Origin: an uncultured Collinsella sp.
GTDB lineage: Bacteria > Actinomycetota > Coriobacteriia > Coriobacteriales > Coriobacteriaceae
Assembly (NCBI GenBank): GCA_959019945.1
Contig: CAUEQD010000002.1
Coordinates: forward strand, 109,089-173,088
Reading direction: 5' to 3'
Length of the DNA stretch: 64,000 nucleotides
Of this stretch, positions 27,999-37,712 are shown piece after piece. Below the pieces are notes generated by a model. The model was not told the origin of the DNA, ran no database searches, and saw only the letters and a list, made by a program, of their open reading frames with translations. A program made the translations under genes and the position numbers. How positions within the stretch are numbered: the first letter of the stretch is position 1; each line of letters opens with the position of its first letter.

Positions 27999-30134
27999 AT
28001 GGGGCGCAACAACAAGCATAAGCACGGTGCCCGCAATAAGCGCGGGCCGGTGCGCAGCGAACGCCGTCCGAGCCTGACCGGGCGCGTGCAGCTCCATGAG
28101 CACAGTGCCTATGTCATAACCGAGAATGGCGACTACAAGGTCATGGGTCGCGGCAAGCGTGAGATCATGGACGGCGATACCGTTGCCGTGAGCATTAAGA
28201 ACAGCCCGCATGGCGAGCGTCGCGCCGTGATCGAGGGCGTGGTTGAGCGCGCAGCCATAAGCGTGGTGGGTACGTACCAGACCGCCGGTCCGCTCGGTGT
28301 GATCGAGCCGCTCGATTCGCGCCTGAAGGCCGACTTCTTCATTCTGCCCGAGGATACCTCGGCGGATCGCCTGGGCGTCCACCCGGGTGATGCCGTTGCC
28401 GCGCGCATTTTGACCTACCCGACGCGCCTGGAATCGGGCACCGTGACGATCGAGCGTCGCATTGGCGGAGATGACGCGCCCGATTTGGGCGTTCAATATG
28501 TGATGGCGCGTTACGGCTATACCGATAGCTATCCCGAGGCCGCGCTAGACGAGGCCGAGGGGCTTTCGCTCGATGTGTCCGCGGCGCTTAAGGACCCGCT
28601 CCGCCGCGATCTGCGCGACCGCTTTGTCATCACGATCGACCCGGTCGACGCGCGCGACTTTGACGATGCCATTTCGCTGGAGCGTACGCCCGAGGGTGGC
28701 TACAAGCTGGGTGTGCATATTGCCGACGTTTCACACTATGTGGCTTGGGACGGGCATATCGATCTTGAGGCTCGCCATCGCACGACATCGGTGTATCTGG
28801 CCGATCGCGTGCTTCCCATGCTGCCCGAACGCCTGTCCTGTGACCTGTGCTCGCTTCGCCCTGACGAGGACCGTCTTGCGTTTACCGTCGATATCGAGCT
28901 CGATGCGCAGGGTCGCGTGCGGCATTACGATCCGTACCCCAGCGTGATTCGCTCGCGTGTGCGTATGGACTATGACGGCGCCGAGGCGCTGCTGGTGCGT
29001 GCCGGCGCGGTTGAGTATTCGGTGCTGGAGGGTGCGGCCGAGGATGTTGCGGCTGCCGAGACCTCGCGCGAGGAAGCGCTTGAGCGCGGTCTTGCGTGCG
29101 AGGAGACCGCCCGCGGCTACAACATCGACCTCGGCGATTTCCTTGTCGCCGCCAACGAACTCGCCGAACTTCGCCGTCGTATTCGTCGCGCTCGCGGCTC
29201 AGTCGATTTTGACACGGCCGAGATTCGCGCTCTATTGGATGAGAACGGAGTGCCCGTGCAGATTGTGGCGCGTGAGCGTTCGTGTGCCACGTCGCTTATC
29301 GAGGAAGCCATGCTGCTCGCCAACGAGTGCGTGGCCGAGTGGCTGGCCGACCGCGACATTGAGGCTTGCTATCGCGTGCACGATGATCCCAGTCCCGATA
29401 GCCTGCACGGCGCCGCCGTGGCGCTGGCGCAGCTGGGCATCATCGACGACCGCCGTGCGGCTGGTATTGCCCTGGGAAGTCCCGATGAGCTGCAGGCTGC
29501 GGTCGACGCCGCGGCTGGCACGGCCAACGCGCCGCTTGTCAACACGCTGCTGTTGCGCAGCATGCAGCGCGCGCTGTACAAGCCGCGCAACGAGGGCCAC
29601 TTTGCGCTCGCCGCGCCGTGCTACTGTCACTTTACGAGTCCCATCCGTCGCTACCCCGATCTGGTAGTGCACCGCGTGCTCAAACTGCAGTTGGCCTATG
29701 AGCAGCTCGGCGGCAAGGACGCCTTGGTCCGTACGCCGCGGCTGATCGGCAAGGGGCGCGAGTCGCTGCCGCGCATTCTGCCGCAGGTCTGCCGCGCATG
29801 CAGCGATGCCGAGCGCGCGGCAGATGCCGCCAGCCATGCGACGCAAAAGATCAAGATTGCCCAGTACTATGAGGACCGTCTGGGTGAGCGCTATGCCGGA
29901 ACCGTCTCGTGGGTTAGCAGCATGGGCCTCTTTGTGCGCTTGGACCTGACGCAGGTCGAAGGCTTGGTTTCGATCAAGAGCCTGGGCAACGAGTGGTTCG
30001 AGTTCGACGAGGATGCGCTTATGCTGACGGGTGCCGACACGGGCACTCGTTACGAACTGGGGCGGCGTGTGATCATCGAGGTCTCGCGCGTCAATACCAC
30101 GCGCGGGCACTTGGACTTTAAGCTTATTCATTAG
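27999..30134 (+). CDS. rnr: Ribonuclease R
   Basis: A 711-residue 3'-5' exoribonuclease of the RNB family. It shows cold-shock-like OB segments in the first 150 residues, the catalytic core with PVDARDFDDAISLER near 217 (the metal-binding aspartates) and the HADVSHYV segment, HFTSPIRRYPDLVVHR near 550, and a C-terminal S1 domain (YAGTVSWVSSMGLFVRLD). RNase R degrades structured RNA and, with SmpB/tmRNA, non-stop mRNA. In many Gram-positives rnr lies directly before smpB; here smpB is 8.5 kb further on. AAGGAGGCGCC precedes ATG 27999. Confidence 0.95.
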   Translation: MGRNNKHKHGARNKRGPVRSERRPSLTGRVQLHEHSAYVITENGDYKVMGRGKREIMDGDTVAVSIKNSPHGERRAVIEGVVERAAISVVGTYQTAGPLGVIEPLDSRLKADFFILPEDTSADRLGVHPGDAVAARILTYPTRLESGTVTIERRIGGDDAPDLGVQYVMARYGYTDSYPEAALDEAEGLSLDVSAALKDPLRRDLRDRFVITIDPVDARDFDDAISLERTPEGGYKLGVHIADVSHYVAWDGHIDLEARHRTTSVYLADRVLPMLPERLSCDLCSLRPDEDRLAFTVDIELDAQGRVRHYDPYPSVIRSRVRMDYDGAEALLVRAGAVEYSVLEGAAEDVAAAETSREEALERGLACEETARGYNIDLGDFLVAANELAELRRRIRRARGSVDFDTAEIRALLDENGVPVQIVARERSCATSLIEEAMLLANECVAEWLADRDIEACYRVHDDPSPDSLHGAAVALAQLGIIDDRRAAGIALGSPDELQAAVDAAAGTANAPLVNTLLLRSMQRALYKPRNEGHFALAAPCYCHFTSPIRRYPDLVVHRVLKLQLAYEQLGGKDALVRTPRLIGKGRESLPRILPQVCRACSDAERAADAASHATQKIKIAQYYEDRLGERYAGTVSWVSSMGLFVRLDLTQVEGLVSIKSLGNEWFEFDEDALMLTGADTGTRYELGRRVIIEVSRVNTTRGHLDFKLIH

Positions 30135-30159
30135 CCAAATCACGACTCGTGGCGGGAGA

Positions 30160-30191
30160 GCGGAGGGCGGTCTTTCGGGGCCGCCCTCCGC
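30160..30191 (+). terminator. Terminator-like hairpin after rnr
   Basis: GCGGAGGGCGG (30160-30170) pairs perfectly with CCGCCCTCCGC (30181-30191), followed by ATTTG. Confidence 0.7.
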
Positions 30192-30253
30192 ATTTGAATC
30201 GTGGCTACCTTGCCGTCTGCTCGGCCGCCCGCTTACCTGCTATTTGAGAGGTA

Positions 30254-30292
30254 AAACCTACCAAAATAAACCTGTCCCTTTTTGGCGGGTTT
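30254..30292. repeat. Palindromic element (AACCTGCC family), second copy
   Basis: AAACCTACC and GGCGGGTTT enclose AAAATAAACCTGTCCCTTTT; compare 9293-9329. Confidence 0.7.
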
Positions 30293-30311
30293 ACAAGAAA
30301 GCGGGGATGAG

Positions 30312-30917
30312 ATGGCGACGGTGTACGGTTATGCGCGGGTGAGCTCGCGCGATCAGAATCTGAACCGGCAGCTGGATGCGCTGGGCGCCTATGGCGTGGG
30401 CTCGGCGAATATTTATGCCGACCATGCGAGCGGCAAGGACTTCGACCGCCCGCGGTATCGCGAGCTGCTGCACGTCCTGGGAGACGGGGACGTGCTGGTG
30501 GTGCTTTCTATCGACCGACTTGGCCGTAATTACTCCGAGATTCTTGAGGAATGGCGACGCATTACCAAGGATCTCGGGGTTGCCATTGTGGTGTTGGACA
30601 TGCCATTGCTTGACACGCGCGCCAGGGCCAGCGGCGCGCCGGATGTGACCAACACCCTGATTGCCGATATTGTGCTGCAACTGCTGAGCTACGTGGCGCA
30701 GGTGGAGCGCGAGAATATCCATCGGCGCCAGGCGGAGGGGATTGCAGCGGCGCGGGCGCGAGGGGTTCGTTTCGGTCGACCTCGCAAGCCGTGCCCTCCT
30801 CAGTTTGAGCTGGTGCGCGATAGCTATGAGGCAGGCGATATTACGCGCAGCCAGGCAGCAAAGTGCCTGGGCGTGTGCGTGGGGACGTTCGATCGCTGGA
30901 TGCGCGAGGCGGGGTAG
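30312..30917 (+). CDS. Serine recombinase (resolvase/invertase family)
   Basis: A 201-residue site-specific recombinase. It opens ATVYGYARVSSRDQNLNRQL with the nucleophilic serine in the RVSS segment; the motif VLSIDRLGRNYSEILEEW holds conserved catalytic residues. The end QAAKCLGVCVGTFDRWMRE is the DNA-binding helix-turn-helix, and its three final helices are complete. Length is as for Hin/Gin-type enzymes. No obvious target inversion site or invertible segment is adjacent; the palindromic element 20 bp upstream (30254-30292) could be a binding site. The choice of ATG 30312 rests on AAAGCGGGGATGAG just before it. Confidence 0.9.
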   Translation: MATVYGYARVSSRDQNLNRQLDALGAYGVGSANIYADHASGKDFDRPRYRELLHVLGDGDVLVVLSIDRLGRNYSEILEEWRRITKDLGVAIVVLDMPLLDTRARASGAPDVTNTLIADIVLQLLSYVAQVERENIHRRQAEGIAAARARGVRFGRPRKPCPPQFELVRDSYEAGDITRSQAAKCLGVCVGTFDRWMREAG

Positions 30918-31022
30918 GGGTTTGCGTCGCTTTGTCGCTTCCTGTTGTGATTCAAATTTTGATACGGTGGCGATGTCATTTGGGGCTACACTCGCTGATA
31001 TTCAAAAAAAGGAGGTAGGCCC

Positions 31023-31604
31023 TTGGCGCGCGTAAAACAAATAATCGGATGGACCGCGATCATTCTGTTCGCTGCAACGCTGGCGGGCATCTGGGTGCTG
31101 ACGGAGCAAAATGCGGTGGAGACGTCGTTGCTGAGCGAGTCCACCGCGCGTGTGGTGGAGGGTCAGGCTACGGGCGTACAGGCTGCCAATGCCACGGGTG
31201 AAGCTCAGACGGAGAACGGAATGACCGGGGGCACCGATTCGGCTGCCTCGAATGTACGGTCTGGCCGACTTGCTTCCATTCGCATGTGGGTGGGCACGAA
31301 CGTCCGTCGCGTTGCCCATACCGTAGAGTTTTTCTTCGTCGGATTGTTCGCCTCGGTGGTCGTGGTTTGCTTTTCCAGGCGTCCGTGGAGCGTATGCTCC
31401 CGTTGCCTGCCCGCATTGCTATTTTGCGCCGCCTGCTCCATTGGCGATCAGGTGCATAAGATCTTTATTCCCGGCAGGCATTTCGACGTTATCGATTTAG
31501 GATTCGATGCTGCGGGCTATGTCACCGCGATGCTGTTGGTATTGCTGGCAGCGGCGTTGGTGCGCCATGCGACTCGGCCGATCGGCGCCCATGCGAGGCG
31601 CTAG
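31023..31604 (+). CDS. VanZ-like membrane protein
   Basis: A 193-residue protein. It has an N-terminal membrane helix (6-27), a Ser/Ala/Thr-rich external stretch to about 90, and three further helices. The segment RRVAHTVEFFFVGLF and the later DQVHKIFIPGRHFDVIDLGFD are characteristic of the VanZ family (conserved H...E, and DxxH...GR...DxxxN/D). VanZ contributes to teicoplanin resistance in enterococci, but most family members are not resistance genes. TTG 31023 has a strong AAAGGAGGTAGGCCC site. Confidence 0.8.
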   Translation: MARVKQIIGWTAIILFAATLAGIWVLTEQNAVETSLLSESTARVVEGQATGVQAANATGEAQTENGMTGGTDSAASNVRSGRLASIRMWVGTNVRRVAHTVEFFFVGLFASVVVVCFSRRPWSVCSRCLPALLFCAACSIGDQVHKIFIPGRHFDVIDLGFDAAGYVTAMLLVLLAAALVRHATRPIGAHARR

Positions 31605-31685
31605 CCGGTAACAAACCCGTTTCTGATAATGCGACCTTGTTGAATTATTTTGTGTCGCGCGTATTTCCGAGCGGTCGGATTTGAG

Positions 31686-31712
31686 GGGCGAGCGGTAGAA
31701 CGCTCGCCCTTT
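31686..31712 (+). terminator. Terminator after VanZ-like gene
   Basis: GGGCGAGCG/CGCTCGCCC with a 6-nt loop, followed by TTTG. Confidence 0.75.
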
Positions 31713-31734
31713 GTGCGCCACGATGCGGCACAAT

Positions 31735-31763
31735 GTACCGTAAAAGCTGTTTATATCCGGTAC
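31735..31763 (+). promoter_or_regulatory. Candidate operator upstream of murR
   Basis: Inverted repeat GTACCG (31735-31740) and CGGTAC (31758-31763) with TTTATA between, about 45 bp before the regulator start. A plausible MurR/RpiR site, inferred from position only. Confidence 0.4.
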
Positions 31764-31808
31764 GAATCGTTCGTTGGTCTTTAATTCTTCTCAACGGAGG
31801 TGTTTGGG

Positions 31809-32660
31809 ATGGCAAACGGATTGCTTTTGCGGCTTCGCGAGCGTGAGCTCAGCGCGAGCCCGGCGGAACGCAATGTCATCGCATATGTAAGCGCTCATCC
31901 GCACGAGGTGGTCGGGCTGTCCGTCCGTGGTCTTGCCGATGCCACGTTCTCCTCGCCCTCGAGCATTTTGCGCTTTTGCAAGCGCTTGAGTTTTGCGGGC
32001 TACAAGGAGTTCCAGCGCGAACTGATTGTCGAGCTGGCGCTCTTGGGTGACAAGAAAGACGTTGCCCTCGAGGACATCTCCATGGATGACAGCGTCGAAC
32101 GTATCGTGGGGAAGGTGATGAAAAGCAACGTGCGCACGATCGAAGCGACGGCGCGAACGCTCGATTACACCGTCTTGGAGCGATGTGCGGCCTATCTTAA
32201 GCGGGCACGCGCGGTCAATCTGTTCGGTATCGGTGCCTCTCGTTTGGTCGCGCACGATCTGGCGCAAAAGCTCATGCGTGTCGACAAAGAGTGCCATCTG
32301 TACGACGACTGGCATGATCAGCTCTTGTGTGCCAAGAACATGCATGAGGGCGATATGGCAATCGCCTTTAGCTACTCGGGCTTGACGCAAGAGGTGCTGG
32401 ACTGCACCGCCGAGGCCCAACGTCACAACTGTCCCGTTGTGGCCGTGACCAAAGTAGATGGATCATCCAAGCTTGCCACCATGGCCGATGCCGTGCTCGG
32501 CGTCGCTGCGAGTGAGCCCTTGGTCCGCAGCGGTGCCATGGCTTCGCGTATGGCTCAGCTTATGGTTGTCGATGCCCTGTACGCTGCTTACGTTGCCAGC
32601 GACTACGAACGAGCGACGCATGTCATTAAGCAAAACTACATCGAGAAACAGGAAAGATGA
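31809..32660 (+). CDS. MurR/RpiR family transcriptional regulator
   Basis: A 283-residue regulator with an N-terminal RpiR-type HTH (AERNVIAYVSAHPHEVVGLS, then SSPSSILRFCKRLSFAGYKE) and a C-terminal SIS sugar-phosphate-binding domain (NLFGIGASRLVAHDLAQKL, IAFSYSGLTQEVLDC). The SIS domain probably senses MurNAc-6-phosphate, since murQ follows 10 bp downstream. It is expected to repress or activate the MurNAc cluster. ATG 31809 has CGGAGGTGTTTGGG upstream. A palindrome at 31735-31763 may be its operator. Confidence 0.85.
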   Translation: MANGLLLRLRERELSASPAERNVIAYVSAHPHEVVGLSVRGLADATFSSPSSILRFCKRLSFAGYKEFQRELIVELALLGDKKDVALEDISMDDSVERIVGKVMKSNVRTIEATARTLDYTVLERCAAYLKRARAVNLFGIGASRLVAHDLAQKLMRVDKECHLYDDWHDQLLCAKNMHEGDMAIAFSYSGLTQEVLDCTAEAQRHNCPVVAVTKVDGSSKLATMADAVLGVAASEPLVRSGAMASRMAQLMVVDALYAAYVASDYERATHVIKQNYIEKQER

Positions 32661-32670
32661 GGTGAATGAA

Positions 32671-33594
<924 letters not shown>

Positions 33595-33651
33595 GTGCGC
33601 GGCGTGAGCTGATATGACATCCAGACGAGATACCCAATACAAGGAGGAGTT

Positions 33652-35082
33652 ATGACGAACAAAGAGCTGGCTCAAAAGCTGCTGGACCTTTTGGGCGGTA
33701 AAGACAACGTGCTGGCAAACGCGGCGTGCATGACGCGCCTGCGCGTGACCGTCAAAGACACGGGCAGCGTCGACACGGAGGGCATTAAGGCACTCGACGG
33801 CGTGATGGGCCTGGTCGAGGACGACACGATGCAGATCGTGCTGGGGCCGGGCAAGGTGAATAAGGTGCTCGAAGAGTTCTCCAAGCTCACCGGCCTTGCG
33901 AAAGGCGTTGCCGACGAGAGCGTGGTTGACGCTGCGGCCACAAACAAGGCCGCGCAGAAGGCCAAGTACGAGTCCAAACCGGTTCAGGCCTTCCTTAAGA
34001 AGATTTCCAACGTCTTCGTCGCTCTGCTTCCCGGCATCATTGCGGCTGGCCTCATTAACGGTATCTGCAACGTCATCAATGTCTCGACGGCGGGTGCGCT
34101 TGCGGGCGAGTGGTGGTATCAGGGCATTCGTTCCATGGGTTGGGCACTCTTCGCCTATCTGCCCATTTTGGTGGGCTATAACGCGGCGCGCGAGTTTGGT
34201 GGCTCCGCTGCACTGGGCGGTATCGCCGGCATGATGTGCATCGCCAACAGTGCCATGCCCCTGCTTGCGCCTGGCGCTGCTGATCCTGCCACTGCCATTC
34301 TGCTGCCGCTCACCAATGCGCAGTACAACCCCGCAGCGGGCGGTATGATCGCGGCTCTCATCGCTGGTGCGTTTTTCGCCTGGATGGAGCGTCAGATTCG
34401 CAAGGTCATGCCTAACGCGCTCGATACGTTCCTGTCCCCGCTGCTGGTGCTCATCATCGGCGCCTTTGCTCTGATGCTCGTCATCCAGCCGGTTGGCGCA
34501 TGGCTGACGACTGCCATCTTTAGCGTTTTGACCTTTATCTTCGAGAAGCTGGGCGTCCTGGGTGGCTATATCCTGTCGGCAGGCTTCTTGCCGCTGGTTT
34601 CCGTCGGCCTGCATCAGGCGCTCACGCCGATCCACGCTATGCTCAACGATCCCGACGGTGCTACCAAGGGCATCAATTACTTGCTTCCCATCCTTATGAT
34701 GGCTGGCGGCGGCCAGGTCGGTGCCGGTCTGGCGCTGTACTTTAAGACCAAGAACGCCAGGCTCAAGAAGTACGTCGCAGAGTCCATTCCCGTTGGAATC
34801 CTCGGTGTGGGCGAGCCTCTGATGTATGCCGTTACGCTGCCGCTCGTTCGTCCGTTTGTGACGGCCTGCCTGGGTGCCGGATTTGGCGGCGCGCTCGCGG
34901 CGCTGCTTCACATCGGCACGGTTTCTCAGGGCGTTTCCGGTCTGTTTGGCCTGCTGATCGTCGTTCCTGGCCAGCAGCTCGGCTACGTTGCCGCTATGCT
35001 GCTTGCCTATGCCGCCGGCTTTGTCCTGACGTGGTTCTTTGGCGTCGACGAGCAGAAGATCAACGAGTTCTTTGGCGAATAG
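33652..35082 (+). CDS. murP: PTS system, MurNAc-type EIIBC component
   Basis: A 476-residue PTS permease of the glucose superfamily. EIIB occupies residues 1-80, with the phosphorylation cysteine in NAACMTRLRVTV near 26. EIIC follows with about ten membrane helices; GVGEPLMYAVTLPL near 380 is the substrate-site motif. No EIIA domain is attached, as in E. coli MurP, so a separate EIIA is needed. Substrate MurNAc (possibly MurNAc-GlcNAc in view of mupG) is inferred from murQ upstream and mupG downstream. ATG 33652 is preceded by AAGGAGGAGTT. Confidence 0.85.
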   Translation: MTNKELAQKLLDLLGGKDNVLANAACMTRLRVTVKDTGSVDTEGIKALDGVMGLVEDDTMQIVLGPGKVNKVLEEFSKLTGLAKGVADESVVDAAATNKAAQKAKYESKPVQAFLKKISNVFVALLPGIIAAGLINGICNVINVSTAGALAGEWWYQGIRSMGWALFAYLPILVGYNAAREFGGSAALGGIAGMMCIANSAMPLLAPGAADPATAILLPLTNAQYNPAAGGMIAALIAGAFFAWMERQIRKVMPNALDTFLSPLLVLIIGAFALMLVIQPVGAWLTTAIFSVLTFIFEKLGVLGGYILSAGFLPLVSVGLHQALTPIHAMLNDPDGATKGINYLLPILMMAGGGQVGAGLALYFKTKNARLKKYVAESIPVGILGVGEPLMYAVTLPLVRPFVTACLGAGFGGALAALLHIGTVSQGVSGLFGLLIVVPGQQLGYVAAMLLAYAAGFVLTWFFGVDEQKINEFFGE

Positions 35083-35149
35083 TTTGATATCGCGAGCCGT
35101 GTTGCTCAGGGCTCGCGGCGCGCGGCAGATTTCTTGATGCTATGGTTGT

Positions 35150-35182
35150 GCCGGCGGGGCTAACTGCTCCGCCGGCCTTTTT
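35150..35182 (+). terminator. Terminator between murP and mupG
   Basis: GCCGGCGGGGC pairs with GCTCCGCCGGC, followed by TTTTT. It separates mupG from the rest of the cluster, at least in part. Confidence 0.85.
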
Positions 35183-35198
35183 AAAGGAGCGTTGAAAC

Positions 35199-36251
35199 GT
35201 GAAAACGGGTATTTCGATTTATCTTTCCAGCCCTCTGCAGGATATTGAGCGGACAATTGAGCGTGGTGCCGCGGCGGGTGCGCGCTATGCGTTCACCTCG
35301 CTGCATATTCCCGAGGATGGGGGAGCGGCGTATGCCGATAAGGTCCGTCATGTGCTGTCGCTGCTTTCCGCCCGCGGCATTGCGCTCATTGCCGATGTGG
35401 GGCCTCGCACGTGCGATTTGCTCGGGCTTGAGCGCATCGAGGACCTGCGCGATCTGGGGTTGGAATACCTTCGTTTGGACTATGGCTTTAGCGCCCAGCG
35501 GGTCGCGGAGCTGTCCGGTGTATTTCGCATTGTGGTCAATGCATCGACGGTGAGTTCTGATGAAATCGCATCGTGGCGTGAGGCCGGTGCCGATGTGACT
35601 CGTTTTGCCGCCTGCCACAATTTTTACCCCAAGCCTTATACCGGTTTAGCTCTGGAGGACATTGCTCGGGTGAATCTTCGTCTTGCGGCGCTTGGATTCG
35701 AAATCATGGCTTTTGTGCCGGGTGATGCTAACGTTCGCGGGCCGGTATTCGAGGGACTGCCGACGGTCGAGGCGCAGCGCGGTCGCGCGTCAAAGGTTGC
35801 CCTCAACATGCTTGAGCTTGCACATGGCGCCGATTGCGACATTGTGTTGGTCGGCGACCCCGATCTTTCCGATGCGGGCTGGGCGCAGTTTGCTCAAGTT
35901 TCCGCCGGATACGTGGACTTGCAATGCGAGCTTGAGCCCGGTTATGCCTATGTACGTGGGCAGATTCATCACGACCGGCCCGATTCGAGCACCCTCATCT
36001 TTAGGTCTCAGGAGTCGCGTACGACGCTTAAGCCGGATTCCGTGCCGACGGATGCCGGTGCCGGCCTGTTTCGAAAGGCGGGGTCGATCGCTGTGAGCAA
36101 TAGCGGCTATGGGCGCTACGAAGGCGAGCTTGAGATTGCGCGGGTCGATCTTCCCGGTGACGAGCGCATGAACGTTGCGGGTCATATCACGCCCGAGGCA
36201 ATGGAGCTGCTGCCGTTCATCAAACGCGGATTCGGGGTACGGTTCGTTTAG
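35199..36251 (+). CDS. mupG: MupG/DUF871-type 6-phospho-N-acetylmuramidase
   Basis: A 350-residue protein with a TIM-barrel N-terminal domain (TGISIYLSSPLQDIERTIER, LIADVGPRTCDLLG, DYGFSAQRVAEL) and a C-terminal cyclophilin-like domain. It has the HNFYPKPYTGLA segment typical of DUF871/MupG. In Staphylococcus aureus MupG hydrolyses MurNAc-6-P-GlcNAc, giving MurNAc-6-P for MurQ. Finding it directly after murR-murQ-murP supports the disaccharide as substrate. The start is GTG 35199 with AAAGGAGCG upstream, just after the terminator; it may be expressed by read-through. Confidence 0.85.
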   Translation: MKTGISIYLSSPLQDIERTIERGAAAGARYAFTSLHIPEDGGAAYADKVRHVLSLLSARGIALIADVGPRTCDLLGLERIEDLRDLGLEYLRLDYGFSAQRVAELSGVFRIVVNASTVSSDEIASWREAGADVTRFAACHNFYPKPYTGLALEDIARVNLRLAALGFEIMAFVPGDANVRGPVFEGLPTVEAQRGRASKVALNMLELAHGADCDIVLVGDPDLSDAGWAQFAQVSAGYVDLQCELEPGYAYVRGQIHHDRPDSSTLIFRSQESRTTLKPDSVPTDAGAGLFRKAGSIAVSNSGYGRYEGELEIARVDLPGDERMNVAGHITPEAMELLPFIKRGFGVRFV

Positions 36252-36343
36252 TGTGTGACCCGTGGGCTACAATTGGCCCATCATGCGAAGGCGCCTCGTG
36301 TGGCGTGTGCCTGCGTTGGCCGATCTATATTCGGAGGATTCCC

Positions 36344-36703
36344 ATGACCGTACTGTTTGTTGAATATCCCAAGTGCTCGACCTGTAAGAAGGCCAAGGCA
36401 TGGCTGGACAAACATGGGGTAGAGTATATCGACCGCGATATCGTTTTGGACAATCCCACGGCTGATGAGCTTGCGACCTGGATTGCTCGTTCGGGGCTGC
36501 CGGTGCGGCGCTTCTTTAATTCGTCGGGCATGAAATATCGAGAGCTGGGCCTGAAGGCGCGTCTGGATGCGGGCATGACGGATCGGGAGTGCTACGAGCT
36601 GCTGGCGACCGACGGCATGCTGGTTAAGCGCCCACTGCTGGTGGGCGACGACTTTGCGATTCCCGGCTTTAGGGAATCGGCTTGGGCCGAGGCGTTGCTG
36701 TAG
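36344..36703 (+). CDS. ArsC/Spx-family thioredoxin-fold protein
   Basis: A 119-residue protein with a CxxC at EYPKCSTCKKAKAWLDKHG and the conserved GLPVRRFFNSSGMKYRELG, RPLLVGDDFAIPGF. These fit the ArsC/Spx/YffB superfamily; the CSTC pair is at the redox site. True arsenate reductases have a single essential cysteine here; the wording PKCSTCKKAK is common in YusI/MgsR-like members of unknown redox or regulatory role. ATG 36344 is supported by CGGAGGATTCCC. Confidence 0.8.
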   Translation: MTVLFVEYPKCSTCKKAKAWLDKHGVEYIDRDIVLDNPTADELATWIARSGLPVRRFFNSSGMKYRELGLKARLDAGMTDRECYELLATDGMLVKRPLLVGDDFAIPGFRESAWAEALL

Positions 36704-36775
36704 CGGCTGCGGAAAGCGCGACCCGTTTTGAGTGCTCAGGGTGGGACGTGTTTTCCATCGGCGGGCTCGCTCGGC

Positions 36776-37186
36776 TCAATCCTCGAGCTGCGCCCATTCG
36801 TGCGGATCGTAGACCTTTACGTGCTTGTTGGGCTTGCCGCTCCAGTACTCCTCGTCCATAAAGGGCAGATATGCCTGAACGCCGGGGCAGATAAAGGGAA
36901 TCCGCTGCTGTTGCAGTCGCTCGCGCTGGCGCTGCTCCAGGTGCGCCTCGGATATGACGGTCGGCATACCGGACAGCTCGACGAGGCTTGCCTGGATTCG
37001 CTTAAGGTCGGGGAGTCCCGCGTGCCATGACACCCGCATGATCAAAAAGGATGCACGGCGGTATTTTGCCTGCATCACCGTGATGGCGGGGCGCAGTGTG
37101 GGATGGATTTTGTCCCGTTCGGGCCAAAGGTCAGCAGTGATCTCGAGGCCCAGGGTCTCCCATAGGTAATCAAGCTCTTCGTCCAT
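36776..37186 (-). CDS. Possible truncated MarR-associated regulator
   Basis: A 136-residue protein. Its C-terminal half reads LEQRQRERLQQQRIPFICPG, VQAYLPFMDEEYW. A very similar phrase (RRRLVE-RIPFI-PG-QQ-LP) occurs in the N-terminal part of some MarR-type regulators, where a helix-turn-helix should follow. Here the frame ends soon after, so the DNA-binding domain is missing. It may be a truncated gene or a stand-alone form. The start ATG 37186 follows CGAGGCGCC. Function unknown. Confidence 0.45.
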   Translation of the reverse strand: MDEELDYLWETLGLEITADLWPERDKIHPTLRPAITVMQAKYRRASFLIMRVSWHAGLPDLKRIQASLVELSGMPTVISEAHLEQRQRERLQQQRIPFICPGVQAYLPFMDEEYWSGKPNKHVKVYDPHEWAQLED

Positions 37187-37378
37187 GGCGCCTCGATATC
37201 CGTGCAATGATGACGGTTCGATTGTGCCATCAGCCGTGAGTGCTGCATTGTTGTAATCTACCAGCGGTAGATGTGGGATGTTTTACGGGCTTTGACGCCG
37301 TAGGTGTCGCTGGTGCTTCACAGGTCCTTCACGTGTTGGCCGTATTTGACCGAATTTCAAAAAAGTCAAAATTGGGGC

Positions 37379-37407
37379 TTGCGTCACGGCGGGACTTCCC
37401 GTATATT
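37379..37407 (+). promoter_or_regulatory. Promoter of the tRNA pair
   Basis: TTGCGT, a 17-bp spacer and TATATT, 45 bp before tRNA-Gln. Confidence 0.6.
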
Positions 37408-37451
37408 TCTTTCTTGCGCAAAGGCACAGCCGAGCGCAGCGATGCAGTCAT

Positions 37452-37525
37452 TGGGATGTCGTCTAATGGCAGGACAGCGGATTCTGGTTCCGTCAATGGG
37501 GGTTCGACTCCCTCCATCCCAGCCA
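37452..37525 (+). tRNA. tRNA-Gln (anticodon CTG)
   Basis: A 74-nt cloverleaf: acceptor TGGGATG/CATCCCA, anticodon loop TTCTGGT (CTG), T loop GGTTCGACTCC, discriminator G and encoded CCA. It shares its transcript with tRNA-Glu, 17 bp downstream. Confidence 0.95.
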
Positions 37526-37542
37526 TTGCATTTGCTACATAT

Positions 37543-37619
37543 GGCCCGTTCGTCTAGCGGTTTAGGACGCCGCCCTCTCAAGGCGGAGATCACCAGTTCG
37601 AATCTGGTACGGGCTACCA
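37543..37619 (+). tRNA. tRNA-Glu (anticodon CTC)
   Basis: A 77-nt cloverleaf: acceptor GGCCCGT/ACGGGCT (a G-U closing pair), anticodon loop CTCTCAA (CTC), T loop GTTCGAATC, discriminator A and encoded CCA. Confidence 0.95.
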
Positions 37620-37630
37620 CAAAATGAACG

Positions 37631-37658
37631 CCCGGGCCTCGTAAGAGACCCGGGTTTT
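37631..37658 (+). terminator. Terminator of the tRNA pair
   Basis: CCCGGGCCTC pairs with GAGACCCGGG, followed by TTTTG. Confidence 0.85.
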
Positions 37659-37712
37659 GTGTATTGACCGCAAGCGGCGTTTGCCGCGTTTCGATCCGTT
37701 CGAGGAGTAGCC

